Positions 1 to 23,264 of a DNA stretch of 64,000 bases are shown piece by piece. The DNA is from Channallabes apus. Taxonomy: Eukaryota; Chordata; Actinopteri; Siluriformes; Clariidae. Below the pieces are notes generated by a model, which was not told the origin of the DNA, ran no database searches, and saw nothing but the letters and a program-made list of their open reading frames with translations. The first letter of the stretch is position 1. Each line of letters begins with the position of its first letter. Where the stretch lies: positions 4,068,501-4,132,500 of the forward strand of contig CM060131.1 of the NCBI GenBank assembly GCA_030522415.1, in the 5' to 3' direction. The position numbers were made by a program, and so were the translations under genes.

Positions 1-873
1 AAACCTTTTCCTGCCAAAATAAAAACAAACAATTTAAAATAATTGCTAGCAGTTGCATTTTCCAATTAATGAATTTAGTATATTCTAAAATAAATAAAAT
101 TTACACATTTCGAAATCCCAAACTGCTGTTTTCTAGGCTGATGATAAATTCTTAATTTTTAGGGGAAGTCTAGTACTTTTTTTTTTTTTTTTACAAGAAA
201 TGCTTACTCTAAAAATGGGTCTTGATTTAATGGTAAGAAAGCATGGTCATAGGTTTTCATTACATGAAAATTAAGACAAAGTTAATTTGACATTTATATG
301 CAAACTTTGGTTATCAGTGAAATATTCTGCAAAATCTTGGGGGTCAATCAGCTACAGTAGTTCCTTAGTATTACTCAAAACCCCAGTAACGCCTGTGTAG
401 AACCCTCAAGATGTTCAATACTTTTGCTTGGAATGCCTGTGCGTTTAGCTGCCTCGAGCACATGCCTTCACCTGCAGGCTTCATCACTTCCTAATTGGCC
501 ACACCTAAACTTTAAATTTCACAACCTTTCATACTTTAACGAAACTGAGCATACCCTTCTTTTTAAAAGAACTGGATCAGAAAATAGTCTGATCTGGAGC
601 GTATGCTCGTGTGTTTAGCAGTTTGAATCCCTCAGTCACACTGTAGCAGGAACAGTTCAGTTTACCCATCTGTGCTCTGCATCATCTGCTTTGTTCTGCT
701 GTTTCTGCTTCTCTCCCTCTCTCGGCATGACGTTCTGCACAGCGCATGCGTTTGCCCTCGTGCGCAAAGGGAACCTGGATTCTTCTGTCTGTAGGAGGAA
801 AAAAAACCTTTTAGCCCCCGTCCTTTACAAATAATTTTACGCACATTCGGTTTAACGCAAGTGTAGAGTGTAC
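1..873. other. left flank, no gene recognised
   Basis: AT-rich to about 600, then GC richer with an NRF1-like gcgcatgcgt near 740-750. No convincing coding exon is visible except the candidate just to the right. The rise in CpG between 700 and 1060 would suit the 5' end of a neighbouring gene, but I cannot show one. Confidence 0.4.
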
Positions 874-921
874 CTTGCGGTCCAGCAGCGCCCTGGAATC
901 ACAAAAACCGGTTCTGGCCAT
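874..921 (-). CDS. candidate first coding exon of an unidentified gene
   Basis: On the minus strand an ATG at 921 opens 16 codons (MARTGFCDSRALLDRK) and runs directly into a GTACAC splice donor at 873-868 in phase 0. The surroundings are CpG rich, as at a promoter. No family is recognised and no second exon can be found because the gene would run out of the window to the left. It could equally be a chance open stretch in a CpG-rich promoter. Confidence 0.25.
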
Positions 922-1979
922 GATGGAACCGGACACACACACACTCACCAAGAACCTGCAGCTACCTGCTCAAGCGCACCTGCCACATCCGCTGCAATTT
1001 AATTAGTGCACGTGAGGGGGTAATTGACGACGGGCGGTCCTAACGCACTGGAAAAAACGAACAACTCTCTCACGTATAATTCTCTCGTGTGGGTTTAAGA
1101 AGTGGAAAGAAAAAATAAGTATCCCCCTCCCCCCAATAAACATTATTATACTGAATGGTTTAACTACTAGCGGCGTTTTATCTCGGAGTCCATCGGAAGC
1201 TACACGTCCTCGTTTTTTCAGACTGTACTTGTCATTTTAATAGAAACACTTCGTCTAACCGTTTTGTTTAGCTAATAAACTCCCCCGTACTTTAAAGTTG
1301 ACTGTTTGCCATCTCTTCTCTGCTTTCCACTTCTACAGTGAGTGAAACAGCGCCCCCCTAAACGTCATGTGTGAATGTGTGGTGAAACCATGTATTGCGT
1401 CTTTACCGTAGACTAACGTCATGTCAAGTGCATGTGTTAGTTTACTAGGTTTATAAGTGTGTCTCACTCCTTTAGTATTAAAGATATTATTTTTTATTAT
1501 GGAAATTCGGAAAATAAACCTCTTGAAATTGTACTTAGTTATTTGGTATTAAATGCAAAATAGTTTATACATAAACAGGGAATTAAAAAGGAACAATTGT
1601 ATTTCCCCGTTTTCATAATAGAAATTACCTCACTTCTCTTACACTAATTCAATTTAATAATAAGAAGAATAGACTTTTACATTATTATGACATTATTTTT
1701 GATTGAGGTAATGTGTCTTTTGCTACATCTTTTTCCACTGTTTACACATCATATCTACCCTCTTTTATCTTTATTTTGGACTGTCAAATTTATAGTTCTT
1801 TGTCCATTGTGTTTGATTTGTTGTAATTAATGTTTTTGTTGTTGTTGTTATTGTTGCTGTTGTTGTTATTCTTAAGTGTATTTAATGTTTTGTATTCTAT
1901 TTGTATTGTTTCAATAAATTTTTTTTTTAAAAACTGGATACTTGACTGTTCTCTTGCGCTCTCTCTCGTGCGCACGCAC
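922..1979. other. non-coding flank with simple repeat
   Basis: AT-rich sequence with a (GTT)n-like tract at about 1830-1870 that gives spurious Leu-rich or Asn-rich reading frames on the two strands. No gene seen. Confidence 0.5.
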
Positions 1980-2195
1980 ACCCACCTCATCTATACCGCT
2001 TTATACATGGTACACCCAATCCACACACACGACGGGGCACTTAGAAAACGCCAATTAGCACAATCTGCATGTCTTTGAAGTGTGCCCACCAGGCACGGGG
2101 AGAACATGCAAACTCCATGCACACGGACCCGAGGCAGGTATGACCCGGGACCCTGGAGGTGCAAAGTGACACTGCTAACCACTAAGCCACGGGGA
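1980..2195 (+). repeat. LINE 3'-tail-type interspersed repeat, degraded
   Basis: Shares with the longer copy at 3400-3748 the blocks ctataccgct, catgtctttg, gcacggggagaacatgcaaa, ggaccctggaggtgcaaa and gctaaccactaagcca. This is an abundant teleost repeat usually seen as the 3' part of a non-LTR element. This copy is shortened and diverged. Confidence 0.7.
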
Positions 2196-2375
2196 CAAGC
2201 CAGATGTTGTCTCAGATGGCTATTATACCTTCACATAGAGTACATGCACATAAATGCGTTAAAATACATGATGTGGTCATTTAGTGTACTAGGAGTATTA
2301 TCATATTGAATAATAAATCTGTTGCATGTATATGTTGTAGAACTGAAAGTGTAAGATAGTGAAAACTGAGCAAGC

Positions 2376-2460
2376 CTCCCCGTGGGGGAATCGAACCCCT
2401 GTCCTTCTCCGCTAGCCTAACGAGTAGCAGTCCTAAACCGCCACCTAGTGCACTTTTTCA
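2376..2460 (-). repeat. tRNA-like SINE fragment with B box
   Basis: The minus strand carries a perfect pol III B box (ggttcgattcc) inside a T-arm-like stem (ccccgtgg and gggttcgattcccc) with a tRNA-like upstream part. There is no clean acceptor stem or A box, so this is more likely a tRNA-derived SINE head than a functional tRNA gene. Confidence 0.45.
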
Positions 2461-3399
2461 AGTGTACTGTACAAGTATTAGCGGCTCATCTAATCGAAAA
2501 GACACGAGATGAAAAGCCTCGTCAATGGAACGCAGATAACCCGAGTCACCATGGCAACCACAAAAAGCCCAACACTGCTCCCTAGTGGCGGTAGAAATAT
2601 CATTCATTAAATCGTTCGTTCGTTCGTTCCTTCCTTCCTTCAATTAATTCACATCTTCTATACCGCTCATCCTGTACAGGGTCTCTGGAAATAGAAATAT
2701 TACACAGAAGAATTTTAAAGTTTAGATTTTAACACACTATATAAAAGTGAAGATGAAATTCACAAAAATACAGTATAACCAGGTATTGCCATTTTTCACA
2801 TTTCACATTTTATTTGCCATACACAGTATGACATGCAGTAAAATGGTTATACAACTTCCCGTGACCAAAAAGAAAGATTTCTCACTGAGTACAATTAAAT
2901 AAAAAATAGAATATTCCATATATAAGGTTTTTTTTATATGAGAATTATAAAAAATAATAATAAGCTGAAATGTACAAAACATTTACAAGGGCACCAAAAT
3001 AAAAGTGTAGAAGTTTATATAGTGTCTACTGTACACATAATTAAATTACAAGCAATTATGATTATGTTTAACCTATTTTGCCTAAATAAAAGCATTATAT
3101 ATTATATAATGCATAACATTTTCTCCCATTCCAACACTGCCAGTATTGTTTAAAGTAAGGCTATTATACACTGTAAAAAAAAATCTAACCTAGGCTTTAC
3201 TTAAACAAAAAAACTATGGCAACCTAACATATTTAAGTAAATTTTACTACTATAATAATGAGTAAGAAACATAGGATACATTATTTAAATGTAAGACAAA
3301 ATGCACAGTATATTTAATTATAAATGAAAAGTATTTTATTGTGTTGGATTTAATATTAACTGTTGAAAATATAATGTATTCAGCATAAATATTTTATTA
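2461..3399. other. AT-rich intergenic sequence
   Basis: A short ttcg/ttcc tetranucleotide run near 2610-2640 and a 50-bp scrap of the LINE-tail repeat (ctataccgctcatcctgtac) near 2655 are visible. The remainder shows nothing recognisable. Confidence 0.5.
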
Positions 3400-3748
3400 A
3401 TTCATTAATTCATTCATTTTCTATACCACTTAATCCTGTGTTCAGGGTCGCGGGGGACCTGGAGCCTATCCCAGGAGACTTTGGGCACTAGGCGGGGTGG
3501 ACAGGGTGCCAATCCATCGCAGGGCACACACACATACTCACACACTACGGGCAATTTAGGAATGCCAATTATCCTAACCTGCATATCTTTGGACTGTGGG
3601 AGGAAACTGGAGTACCCGGAGGAAACCCACCAAGCACGGGGAGAACATGCAAACTCCATGCACACAGAGGGAATCGAGCCTGGCCGGGGAATCGAACCCG
3701 GACCCTGGAGGTGCAAGGCGACAGTGCTAACCACTACACCACCGTGAA
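3400..3748 (+). repeat. LINE 3'-tail-type interspersed repeat
   Basis: Nearly full-length copy beginning with attcatt-rich sequence and ctataccactt, through gggtcgcggggga, caatccatcgcagggcacac, ggaggaaacccaccaagcac and ending gctaaccactacaccaccgtg. Its small reading frames on both strands are repeat artefacts. Related fragments occur at 1980, 52544 and 58690. Confidence 0.8.
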
Positions 3749-4468
3749 ATATTTTAAGCTAAATTAAATAATTTTTAAGGAAAACGGTTTTACCTTTACT
3801 AGAAAAAAATGTGTTACATTTAATGAATATCTGAGAGAAATCTGGAAGAGATTGATTTATTTTTATTGAATATCTGAGACAAATGGACTAACATTAATTA
3901 AATATTTAAGTGAACCTGATTTACCTTTACAGATAAATCTTCATCTGGACCTAAATACAGTTAAATTAAAAATCAAATCTACTTAATAATATTGCATGTG
4001 ACTTCATTAAAACAATTGAGTTAACATAAAAACAAAAGGAATAGCATTTAACATTTGTAACATTGACATTTATTTGCAGACAGGATAAACATTCTCGAAC
4101 ATTTTTGCAGCATCAGAAGCTGGTAAAATGGACAGTAATTGTATACTTAAAAATGCAAATACTTAAAAACTGCATGTATCAAAAAAGAATATATTGCCAA
4201 ATATGTTTCATCTGAAACATCAAGACTTTTTATTTTAACATTAAAACTAGCAAACAGCATTATGAGACTGTTACAAAGGTGGGCCATATTCATCATAAAG
4301 AAACTTACAATATTCTGTTACTACATGTGTCCCCTTTAATTTAATATTTTATATTGAGCTCAATTCAAAACACAAAAGGTAACTCTTAAAGTTAATTCCT
4401 CACCTCTAGAGCAACAGTTAACTGCTGCAGTTAGACACTCAGTGTCAAGCTCAGCTAATCACTTGTTA
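3749..4468. other. AT-rich intergenic sequence
   Basis: No gene, RNA or repeat that I recognise. Several short tandem-like ataTCTGAGA(C/G)A pieces occur near 3830-3880. Confidence 0.4.
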
Positions 4469-4476
4469 AAGTGGGG

Positions 4477-4696
4477 CAGTGGTGTCTTTTTTTTGTTTGT
4501 TTGTTTGTTTTTTGAATGACAAGCTGAAATAATAAAAAAATGTAAGGAGTAGAAAGTACAAATAATTGCGTGAAAATGTAAGGAGTAGAAGTAAAAAGTC
4601 GGCTGAAAAATAATTACTCCAGTAAAGTATAGATACCCAAAATTTCTACTTAAGTAAGGTAACGAAGTATTTGTACTTCGTTACTTGACACCTCTG
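4477..4696. mobile_element. short non-autonomous hAT-type element with perfect target-site duplication
   Basis: A 220-bp element starts cagtggtgtc and ends gacacctctg (imperfect inverted termini). It is flanked by an exact 8-bp duplication aagtgggg (4469-4476 and 4697-4704), the duplication length typical of hAT. The interior contains taagtaaggtaacgaagta-type repeats of aagta/tactt, like the related 491-bp element at 42250-42740. No coding capacity. Confidence 0.75.
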
Positions 4697-4704
4697 AAGT
4701 GGGG

Positions 4705-6385
4705 GAGGGGAAGCTAACGCTAACACTGACATTGACTAGCCCGACTGCCTCTTTAAAGAATTTTATACTATATAACGCACATTGTAATAAAATTCACACA
4801 CCAAACTAACTAACATGCTAAGCCCGACTTTTAGCCAAATAAAAAGAGAACAGACTGAGAGGAAATAGCTTAACTGAATTTAACCACACAATAAAATTCG
4901 TATATTTCACAACTGCCTGTAAAAAAAATTAACTGCTACAAAATCATTTGTATATACTTATTACTAACTAAACAAATCTCACATTCAGAAAAATGCAGAC
5001 CCTGCAGCATGTGGCACTTTGTCTGGATGTAAAAACTTGGGTGGAAATTGCATGGCAGTAGAACCTAGTCTCTCTAAATGAGTAAAATTTACTAAATTTC
5101 TTTAGTTGTGACATGGCCAGAAAAATTGAATAAAAATTTCCCAATTTTTTCCTCGTTGATTTAAACTGACAAAAAATTTACATGAAATGGAATTAATAAA
5201 TAATCAGCATTTGTTTAAATCAGCTTAATTAGACTCTAGAATGCAGTTAGTAAATTTTATTATGTACTTGTCACTAATATTAATTTAACAATTGTTAATT
5301 AAGCCCAGTCCCACTTTTTACAGTGTATATTGAAAGCAACACCTAAATTCCTGTGCTTATTGGATATGCTTAAATTTAACTTTCATTATACATAGTAAAA
5401 AGGTCTATCTTAAAATGCCTTAGAGTTGTATGCATGAAATATTGTAACAGGGCTGTCACATGTTGTAAAAAAAAAAACAGATAGGGTAAAGATATATATA
5501 TATTTTCCTAATTACTTCTTCTACCAGTTACTGATGGATCAATCTGTCTGCTAGAGCTGCAGTTTATATTTATGGGATATTGTATATGATTTGCAGAAGT
5601 ATACTGTATTAATATATGGGATTCTGCCAGGACTTCCAGGAGAGAAGGGTGACATTGGCCATTGGTACATAATATGTTTTAGTAGCTTGTGTCTTAAATA
5701 CCTATTTTTAATTATTGACATTGAAATTTGTTGTGCTAGCTCTTCGAACTAGATGAGTTCATACTTGTGTTGGAGGTTATTTTATTAAAAAGAAGAAGAT
5801 AGGGGAAAAAGGGAATTTTAAAACTTGTATGTGAAACACAAACATTATTTTATAAATTCTTGGTTGAGATTAAGATCATATTTAGTGAGATTACTCTCTT
5901 AGTTCAAGTCAATACAGAAAGCATCTCAGCACTTCAGCACTATTTCCAAACATTCTTGCAATAATTATGTGTATTCCAATTAGGGCAATAATGCAGTGTT
6001 CATAATGGTCATAATGTTTGTGATTCAATTATCAATTGAAATAATAAAAGGATTATAAAATTATTTATATTATTATTATATTGTTCAAGAAAGAAATCCT
6101 ACATGTAGTCTGGCAAAAGATGTTGGTTGTTCTCAGCAACCAGTTTGGCTGTCAGTCATGTTGGAAATTTATAAATTGGTCCATGATAAGGCTTCACCTT
6201 GAAAAGCTGACCTCTTGATTGTTGGAAAGGTTGAAACCAGTTTGATGTAGAATATTGTTTTCATTAGTGAAGTCTGGGGTTCAGAGAATTGAGACCCTCA
6301 TTAAAATAAAAAAATAAAAATTAAAACACTGTAATGCAAAAGTACTAATTGTGCTTTTCATGATTCCATAATTTTCCAAAATTCC
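4705..6385. other. AT-rich intergenic sequence with an orphan collagen-like scrap
   Basis: No gene. One short plus-strand stretch near 5622-5672 reads as Gly-X-Y collagen repeats (see findings). The rest is AT-rich with no recognised repeat. Confidence 0.4.

Positions 6386-6388
<3 letters not shown>

Positions 6389-6424
<36 letters not shown>
6389..6424. repeat. (AT)n microsatellite
   Basis: About 18 uninterrupted AT units. Confidence 0.9.
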
Positions 6425-6428
<4 letters not shown>

Positions 6429-6639
6429 ATTTAATATAATTTCATCTGATAAGGCTTCACCTTATATTTGTTTAAAAAAAATTAAAAACAAATATAAATC
6501 CTTCAAGTATGGTCATTCCTTAGTATTTGACTGGCACATTAGGGGACAAAATGCGGTTCTATAACTTTAACTTTACAATACAACTCCAATTAGTTCTATG
6601 CAAATATAAAGTATATTACTAAAATGTATTCACTTCCCA

Positions 6640-7080
6640 ATCCAGTTACTGCTCTCAAAAGCACTTTCCACAATCAGCTACAGGAACATTAGTGAGATCA
6701 GACGCTGATGTTGGGTTTGGAGACCCAGTGGACAGTCAGCACTCTAGTATATTCCAAAGTGGTCAGAATGCTTGAGGTTAGATCTTATTGCCAGTCACAA
6801 AGTTCTTCCACATTCTGAACATTAAATAATCACATAATCACAGATCTATTTTTGTGCAGAAGGGCAACTATCAGGTTTTTATTCCTAACTGCAATTTAGG
6901 GAAATCCTATAAAGGCATCATATACAATTATTTTATTTTTTTTACATTGTGCCATCAATTTGCCTAAAGCACAATCACACATGAGGTGGGCACACTTGTG
7001 TATCATTCCTGATTATAGGTCCTCATGGTATAACTCAAACTTAACATGAATTACAGAACACCTTCCCCATGAAGTATGAT
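6640..7080 (-). mobile_element. degraded Tc1-like remnant (low certainty)
   Basis: Phrases such as aacattagtgagatcagacgctgatgttggg and ttcttccacattctgaac, here read on the plus strand, resemble the antisense of a common teleost Tc1-like transposase region. No terminal repeat or open frame remains. Confidence 0.35.
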
Positions 7081-7891
7081 GGTCTATGTAACATAACTTA
7101 CCGCAACTGCTTATATTTTACAAAAAACATGAGAACAGACAACTGGTGGAATAGATTATATTTATATTGAGTTCATCAGGATGATTTCATGAACAAAAGA
7201 ACCATAAAAAGGTCACATCTGCTCTTTTCAAGAAACAAAAAGTTTGCAAAATAAAACAAAACATAAAACTTATTTCATCTCACTCACTCCATCAGCTCTC
7301 ATCCTAATTGAGATCGTTAACCAGCATAACACGGAGAGACGAGGAAAGAGACATTTCAAATTCTCATTTAATAAAAATCTCTTTACATCAAAGCCTGCAG
7401 AATTGTACAGCTGAGTGACTGGGTGTTTTACAGCAAGAGGTCGGCTGCACTCGTGGGGTGTGGTCACGCGCAGTCCTGCATAGCACAGTTGAGTAATTTA
7501 TCTGCGACACCTGCCGAGCAAGGCCTCTGGTGTCTCTAAGCAATGAAACTAAGATTACATCTTCCCAGTGCTTGTACTGTGTGGAATTCCTGCCATCTGT
7601 AGCAGACCCCTGGGATACACAGTGATGACAGAGCCTTACAGGTGCAGAAAAGGGACACACACTCCACACACACACACTCATCCACAGAGCTGCGGCTGCT
7701 CTTTTCCCTTTAAACATCTACTGTATCTGTATGTGTGTGCATGTGTACATATACACATTATATATATATATATATATATAGACCCCTCCCACCCACCCCT
7801 CATTAAGGGTCCTGTACAAAATTGAATCAGAACACAAACACGGAGATGTACATTCAGAGCATACACACGCCTAATCATTCACACTAAACCA

Positions 7892-7923
<32 letters not shown>

Positions 7924-8155
7924 TATATCAGCAGTACGTGTTGTTAAAAGACCACAGTAACAACTGAATGCATAAAAAGGGCACTTGCACTGCAGGATGG
8001 CTTCAATGCGTGCATTTTTCCTGTATTAAAAACTGTAACAATCTGAAGCTCTACTTCTTTTTAAACTTGGTTAAAACATGCATACAAGTGTGTGTGTGTG
8101 TGTATACAGTATATGTTGTTTCTGAGGTGTTTAACACAATGAGTCGATGACTCAT
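7081..8155. other. region downstream of akt2; possible extended 3' UTR
   Basis: Contains TA (about 7759-7780), CA (about 7892-7921) and TG (about 8090-8104) microsatellites and no transposon. It lies immediately 3' of akt2. It may be 3' UTR if the proximal poly(A) signal at 8156 is skipped. Open frames here are low complexity. Confidence 0.35.
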
Positions 8156-8161
8156 TTTATT
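8156..8161 (-). terminator. candidate akt2 polyadenylation signal
   Basis: AATAAA on the minus strand, 358 bases past the akt2 stop codon at 8519. It is the first canonical hexamer downstream, but longer 3' UTRs cannot be excluded. Confidence 0.4.
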
Positions 8162-8518
8162 AAAGGTGTGAACAGTGTGTAGTGTAACAGACAGCCTGGA
8201 TCAGGTGCAGCTTAATAAGGCCTTCACTGCGCAATAGACTGCTGATCTCAGTGAGGAAGCTGCTGTGGTGTTTGATTCGCTGGTGAGAGTGTGTGTGTGT
8301 TTTTTTTTTTTTTTTACAGTTTGCTGGTAACAGTGTGTGTGTGTGTGGGGGGGGGGGGTTGTTAGCATGATGGCCAATTTGCTGGTGTGTTTAGGTGTAG
8401 ACGTATGTTGCAATGATATCTGGCTTGCTGGTGTGGGCGTGTGCGTTTGTGTGCGTGTGTGTGTGTGTATGTGGGGTTTGTGTGCGCGCGCATATGCGCG
8501 TGTCTGTGCAGGTCTCAA

Positions 8519-19990
<11,472 letters not shown>

Positions 19991-20559
19991 GCTGCGTTTG
20001 TGTGCGTCTCGGTGTGCGCGCAATTGGTGGAGAAAGAGTTGAAGGATCAGCAGGTCAGATCAGAATAACACACACCCAGTAACACACACATACACACACA
20101 CAGACACACACACACACACACACACACCAAATACCTGAAAGACACACAAGATTCATGCTCAGGATTCGAAAGAAATTTACAATAATAATAAATATAATAA
20201 ACATCATTAACAATGTTTATAAACATCCCAAAATCTGTATTTATTTTTCAGATAATCTTTATACATCACTAAATCGATCCCCAACATCTTGAGTAGTCAT
20301 GACTTAAATGAACATCACAGCAATGTGTAAGATATTTATAGGTGGATCATAACAGGTCTTCAGAAATGTAATGAATAAAATAGTCCACAAAATATTCAGA
20401 ATTCCTACATTTTGTCACTCTATAACTATGAACCTTCCCACGTGGTCACAATTTCAACTCATGGTTAGTCAAGAATAGCCACAGTGCTGCCAAGAACCAT
20501 TACAGTCTTGTTTCAAACTGCTGAGAACATCTCATACAGTTTCATTTCGGTATTTGGTG

Positions 20560-21302
20560 TAGGCCTGGGCGATAAAACGATATGTATCGCGATAGACACG
20601 TGATCGATATCAATAAAAAATGTGTTTGATTAAACGTTTGATCATTTTTATTCGTTGTCGGAAGAAAGCAGAGGTTGCGAAGCTAGTTTGGTTACTGTCA
20701 TGCGCACTCGCTCCGCGACCGGCACTAGGACCCATAGGAAGCATAAAAGGAGACAAGATGGCGTTTCACATCGCTCAGTCATTGAGTCTGCCCATGCCGT
20801 TTCCAACACTTCGCCGGATCTTATGCGAGTACTCACAATTTTGGGTCCAATTCCTGATCGAGTGCGTGTTGCTAGAACGCGGGTTTAATTGTGTAAACTC
20901 TTGCTCTCGGCGTGAGAGAGTTCTTACAATAACTTGCGTGGTTATCCTGCCTGTTCGCGCCATTTCCGCTTTGGGTTTACCGTCCACGCTACAAGGGCTA
21001 ACTGCTAGTCTTCTGGTCCGCCTCCGGTTGCCCGTGACAGTTGCATTAACGAAGGCACTCGGTCTCTGGTAACCTAGCAATGTAGGGAGTGATATGCTAA
21101 CGGCAATCATGTAACAGTATCACGTTTGGTTGTCTCATGGTAGTCTGCTGGATTCCTCTTCATAAGCAGAAAATGCACTTTGCACTATTTTATTATACTT
21201 TATTAAGCATTTCTTACATTATCTTTAATTTTGCACCTTAAATGTTAAGAGAGAATTGTTGATAAATGTGATACAGTTTGAAGCCATATCAACCCAGCCC
21301 TA
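20560..21302. mobile_element. non-autonomous hAT element with perfect duplication
   Basis: Starts taggcctgggcgataaaacg and ends atcaacccagcccta. The exact 8-bp duplication atttggtg is at 20552-20559 and 21303-21310. The interior has long but unrelated open frames (up to 150 codons) that match no transposase domain I know. Confidence 0.8.
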
Positions 21303-21539
21303 ATTTGGTGGATGCTCTTTTCCAGAGCGAAAGTGTTCAGTTTCCATCATTGGATATATACGTACACTGGGTTACTGGATTACTAACTAAGTACCATCAG
21401 TCAAACACTGATGGGAAGTTTTTTCTTTTTTGGGGGGTCATCGTTTAAAGATACCACAGACTCCGCTGTATGGACATCTAGAGGAATACAGGTGGTGGAA
21501 TGGGAGAACAATAAAAAAAGAGTCTAGATGCACATGTCT

Positions 21540-21830
21540 AGATGCACACTTCAATGATGGAGATGGATGGTGGGACCAGCCGAGCCGTGCTGGAGAATGG
21601 GAGGGAACGTGGTGCGGTGCGAGAGGCAAGTGGGTGCTGGGCTGTTTTTAGGTTTGTAGGCGAGCATCAGGGTTTTGAATTTGATGCGAGAAGCTACAGG
21701 AAGCCAGTCCAGAGAGCGGAGAAGTGGGGTGGTTGGGGAGAACTTGGGAAGGTTGTAGACCATCATGATCTCATACGCATTGTCAAGACCTGCTACAAGT
21801 TCTCTCAGACAATTCATAGCCAATCATGTC
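21540..21830 (-). repeat. LINE reverse-transcriptase C-terminal scrap (L2/CR1-like)
   Basis: The minus strand reads TPLLRSLDWLPVASRIKFKT LMLAYK, a phrase typical of the segment after the polymerase domain in L2/CR1-type teleost LINEs. Start and end are lost. Confidence 0.6.
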
Positions 21831-23126
21831 TCCTACAGTACGTACTGTGTAGATAAAAGCTCTTAGACATTTTTTGACAACTTTGCATAAGTTTGACAAT
21901 TCGCCACAGGGATGTTAATGATTAATTATTATCCAATTAACTGCTGTTAATACATTTTTAATCGATTAAATTGTTATGTTGTAATGTTCGTTTCGGGAAG
22001 TAACGCTCCATAGCTTACAAATCTTTTAATTTGTGCACCACAAGGGGGGTCAAACGAAACAGAGCTCAGGGGAAAAACTGACCAAATCCATTGATTTAAA
22101 CTAGTGTTAATGATCTAGAGGTTTGAAAAGAACCTTAGTGTTTACTAGCAACAGAGCAGTATGGTTGTAGTGCAGTATGGAGTTGGTCTTAGATCAGCTG
22201 CAGAGGATTTGCTGCAGAGTCACGGCTTTAACAAGACTTATTTTGCAACATACACAAAGGCAAGAGGAGGAAACAAAGCAAACTTGTTCAACCACTAAAG
22301 AAGGACCCTATAGAGTGCACTGAGATCCAGATAAGAATCACCCATCAGGCACCACAACCAGAAATGGCACTGAAATAAACAAAGAACAAAAAAACAACAA
22401 CAAAAAACCCACACAGAATTTCAGATCAACTTCTATTTCCAACCCAGCTATTATCTCAGAAAAAGGACAAAAAGGTCTAAAACCAGCAGAACAATTTCAG
22501 GCAGTGGAATAGGAAGACACATATTTCCTTTTTCCTTTTCATCGTAACTGACTTACATGTTTCAAAACTACCCTCAATTGGGGTAAATACCGTTGTGTTA
22601 TGTTGGTTAAGAGTGCACGTCTGACATCGTGCAGCTCTCTACAGCCTCAAGTGTTTTTCTGAATCCTTCATTCTGAGAGTCTCACATCTGCTAACCACGA
22701 AAACACACTGCCTTCACTGAAGTCTGAGAAAATCCCTGGTCGACATAGTAGGCCTACATTTTCTCCATCAGATTATCACAGATGCTGTTTTTGACTTCCA
22801 TTTTAATAAGCACCTGTTCATCACTGTCGATGAAATGCATTCACAACACCAACACCGCATCTGCATTTAGTGACATCAAAACTTCAAGAGTGCTGACAGA
22901 TGGAAACTAAGCATGTTAATCATTAACCGACTGACTGGAGTCAGGAATTTTACTTACTGAAGAGAGTATTAACCGATCACGTTTGTCGTGATATTTCTCT
23001 GTAGCGCACGTGTCTATTAAATTGTACACCACGAGAGGGCGTACCCTCAGTTTTCAGTCAGGGCAGGAATAAGAACAGTATCTAAAACTATCTTAACTAT
23101 ATAAAAACTCAACTCAGTATTGTTGT

Positions 23127-23264
23127 TGGTCTTTCGGCTGCAAGGGGTCGCCACAGCAGAATATCCAGTCTGCACAACCACTTGGCAGAGGTTTTACGCC
23201 GGATGCCCTTCCTGACGTTCCCAAGCCCGGATAAAATTAACCATTTTATCCGGCCTTGGGAACG
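23127..23264 (+). repeat. RTE-type LINE 3' end interrupted by a hairpin
   Basis: ctttcggctgcaaggggtcgccacagcag and gccggatgcccttcctgacg match the 3' tail seen with the RTE copy at 28764. The last 49 bases form a near-perfect 21-bp inverted repeat (see findings). Confidence 0.65.

Noticed and set aside
2376..2460. A genuine tRNA gene on the minus strand
   Set aside because: The B box is perfect, but no A box and pairing acceptor stem could be found, so a tRNA-derived repeat is more likely.
20620..21072. 150-codon open frame on the plus strand, with overlapping frames on both strands
   Set aside because: It lies wholly inside a non-autonomous hAT element bounded by an exact 8-bp duplication and resembles no known domain; open frames on several phases reflect base composition.
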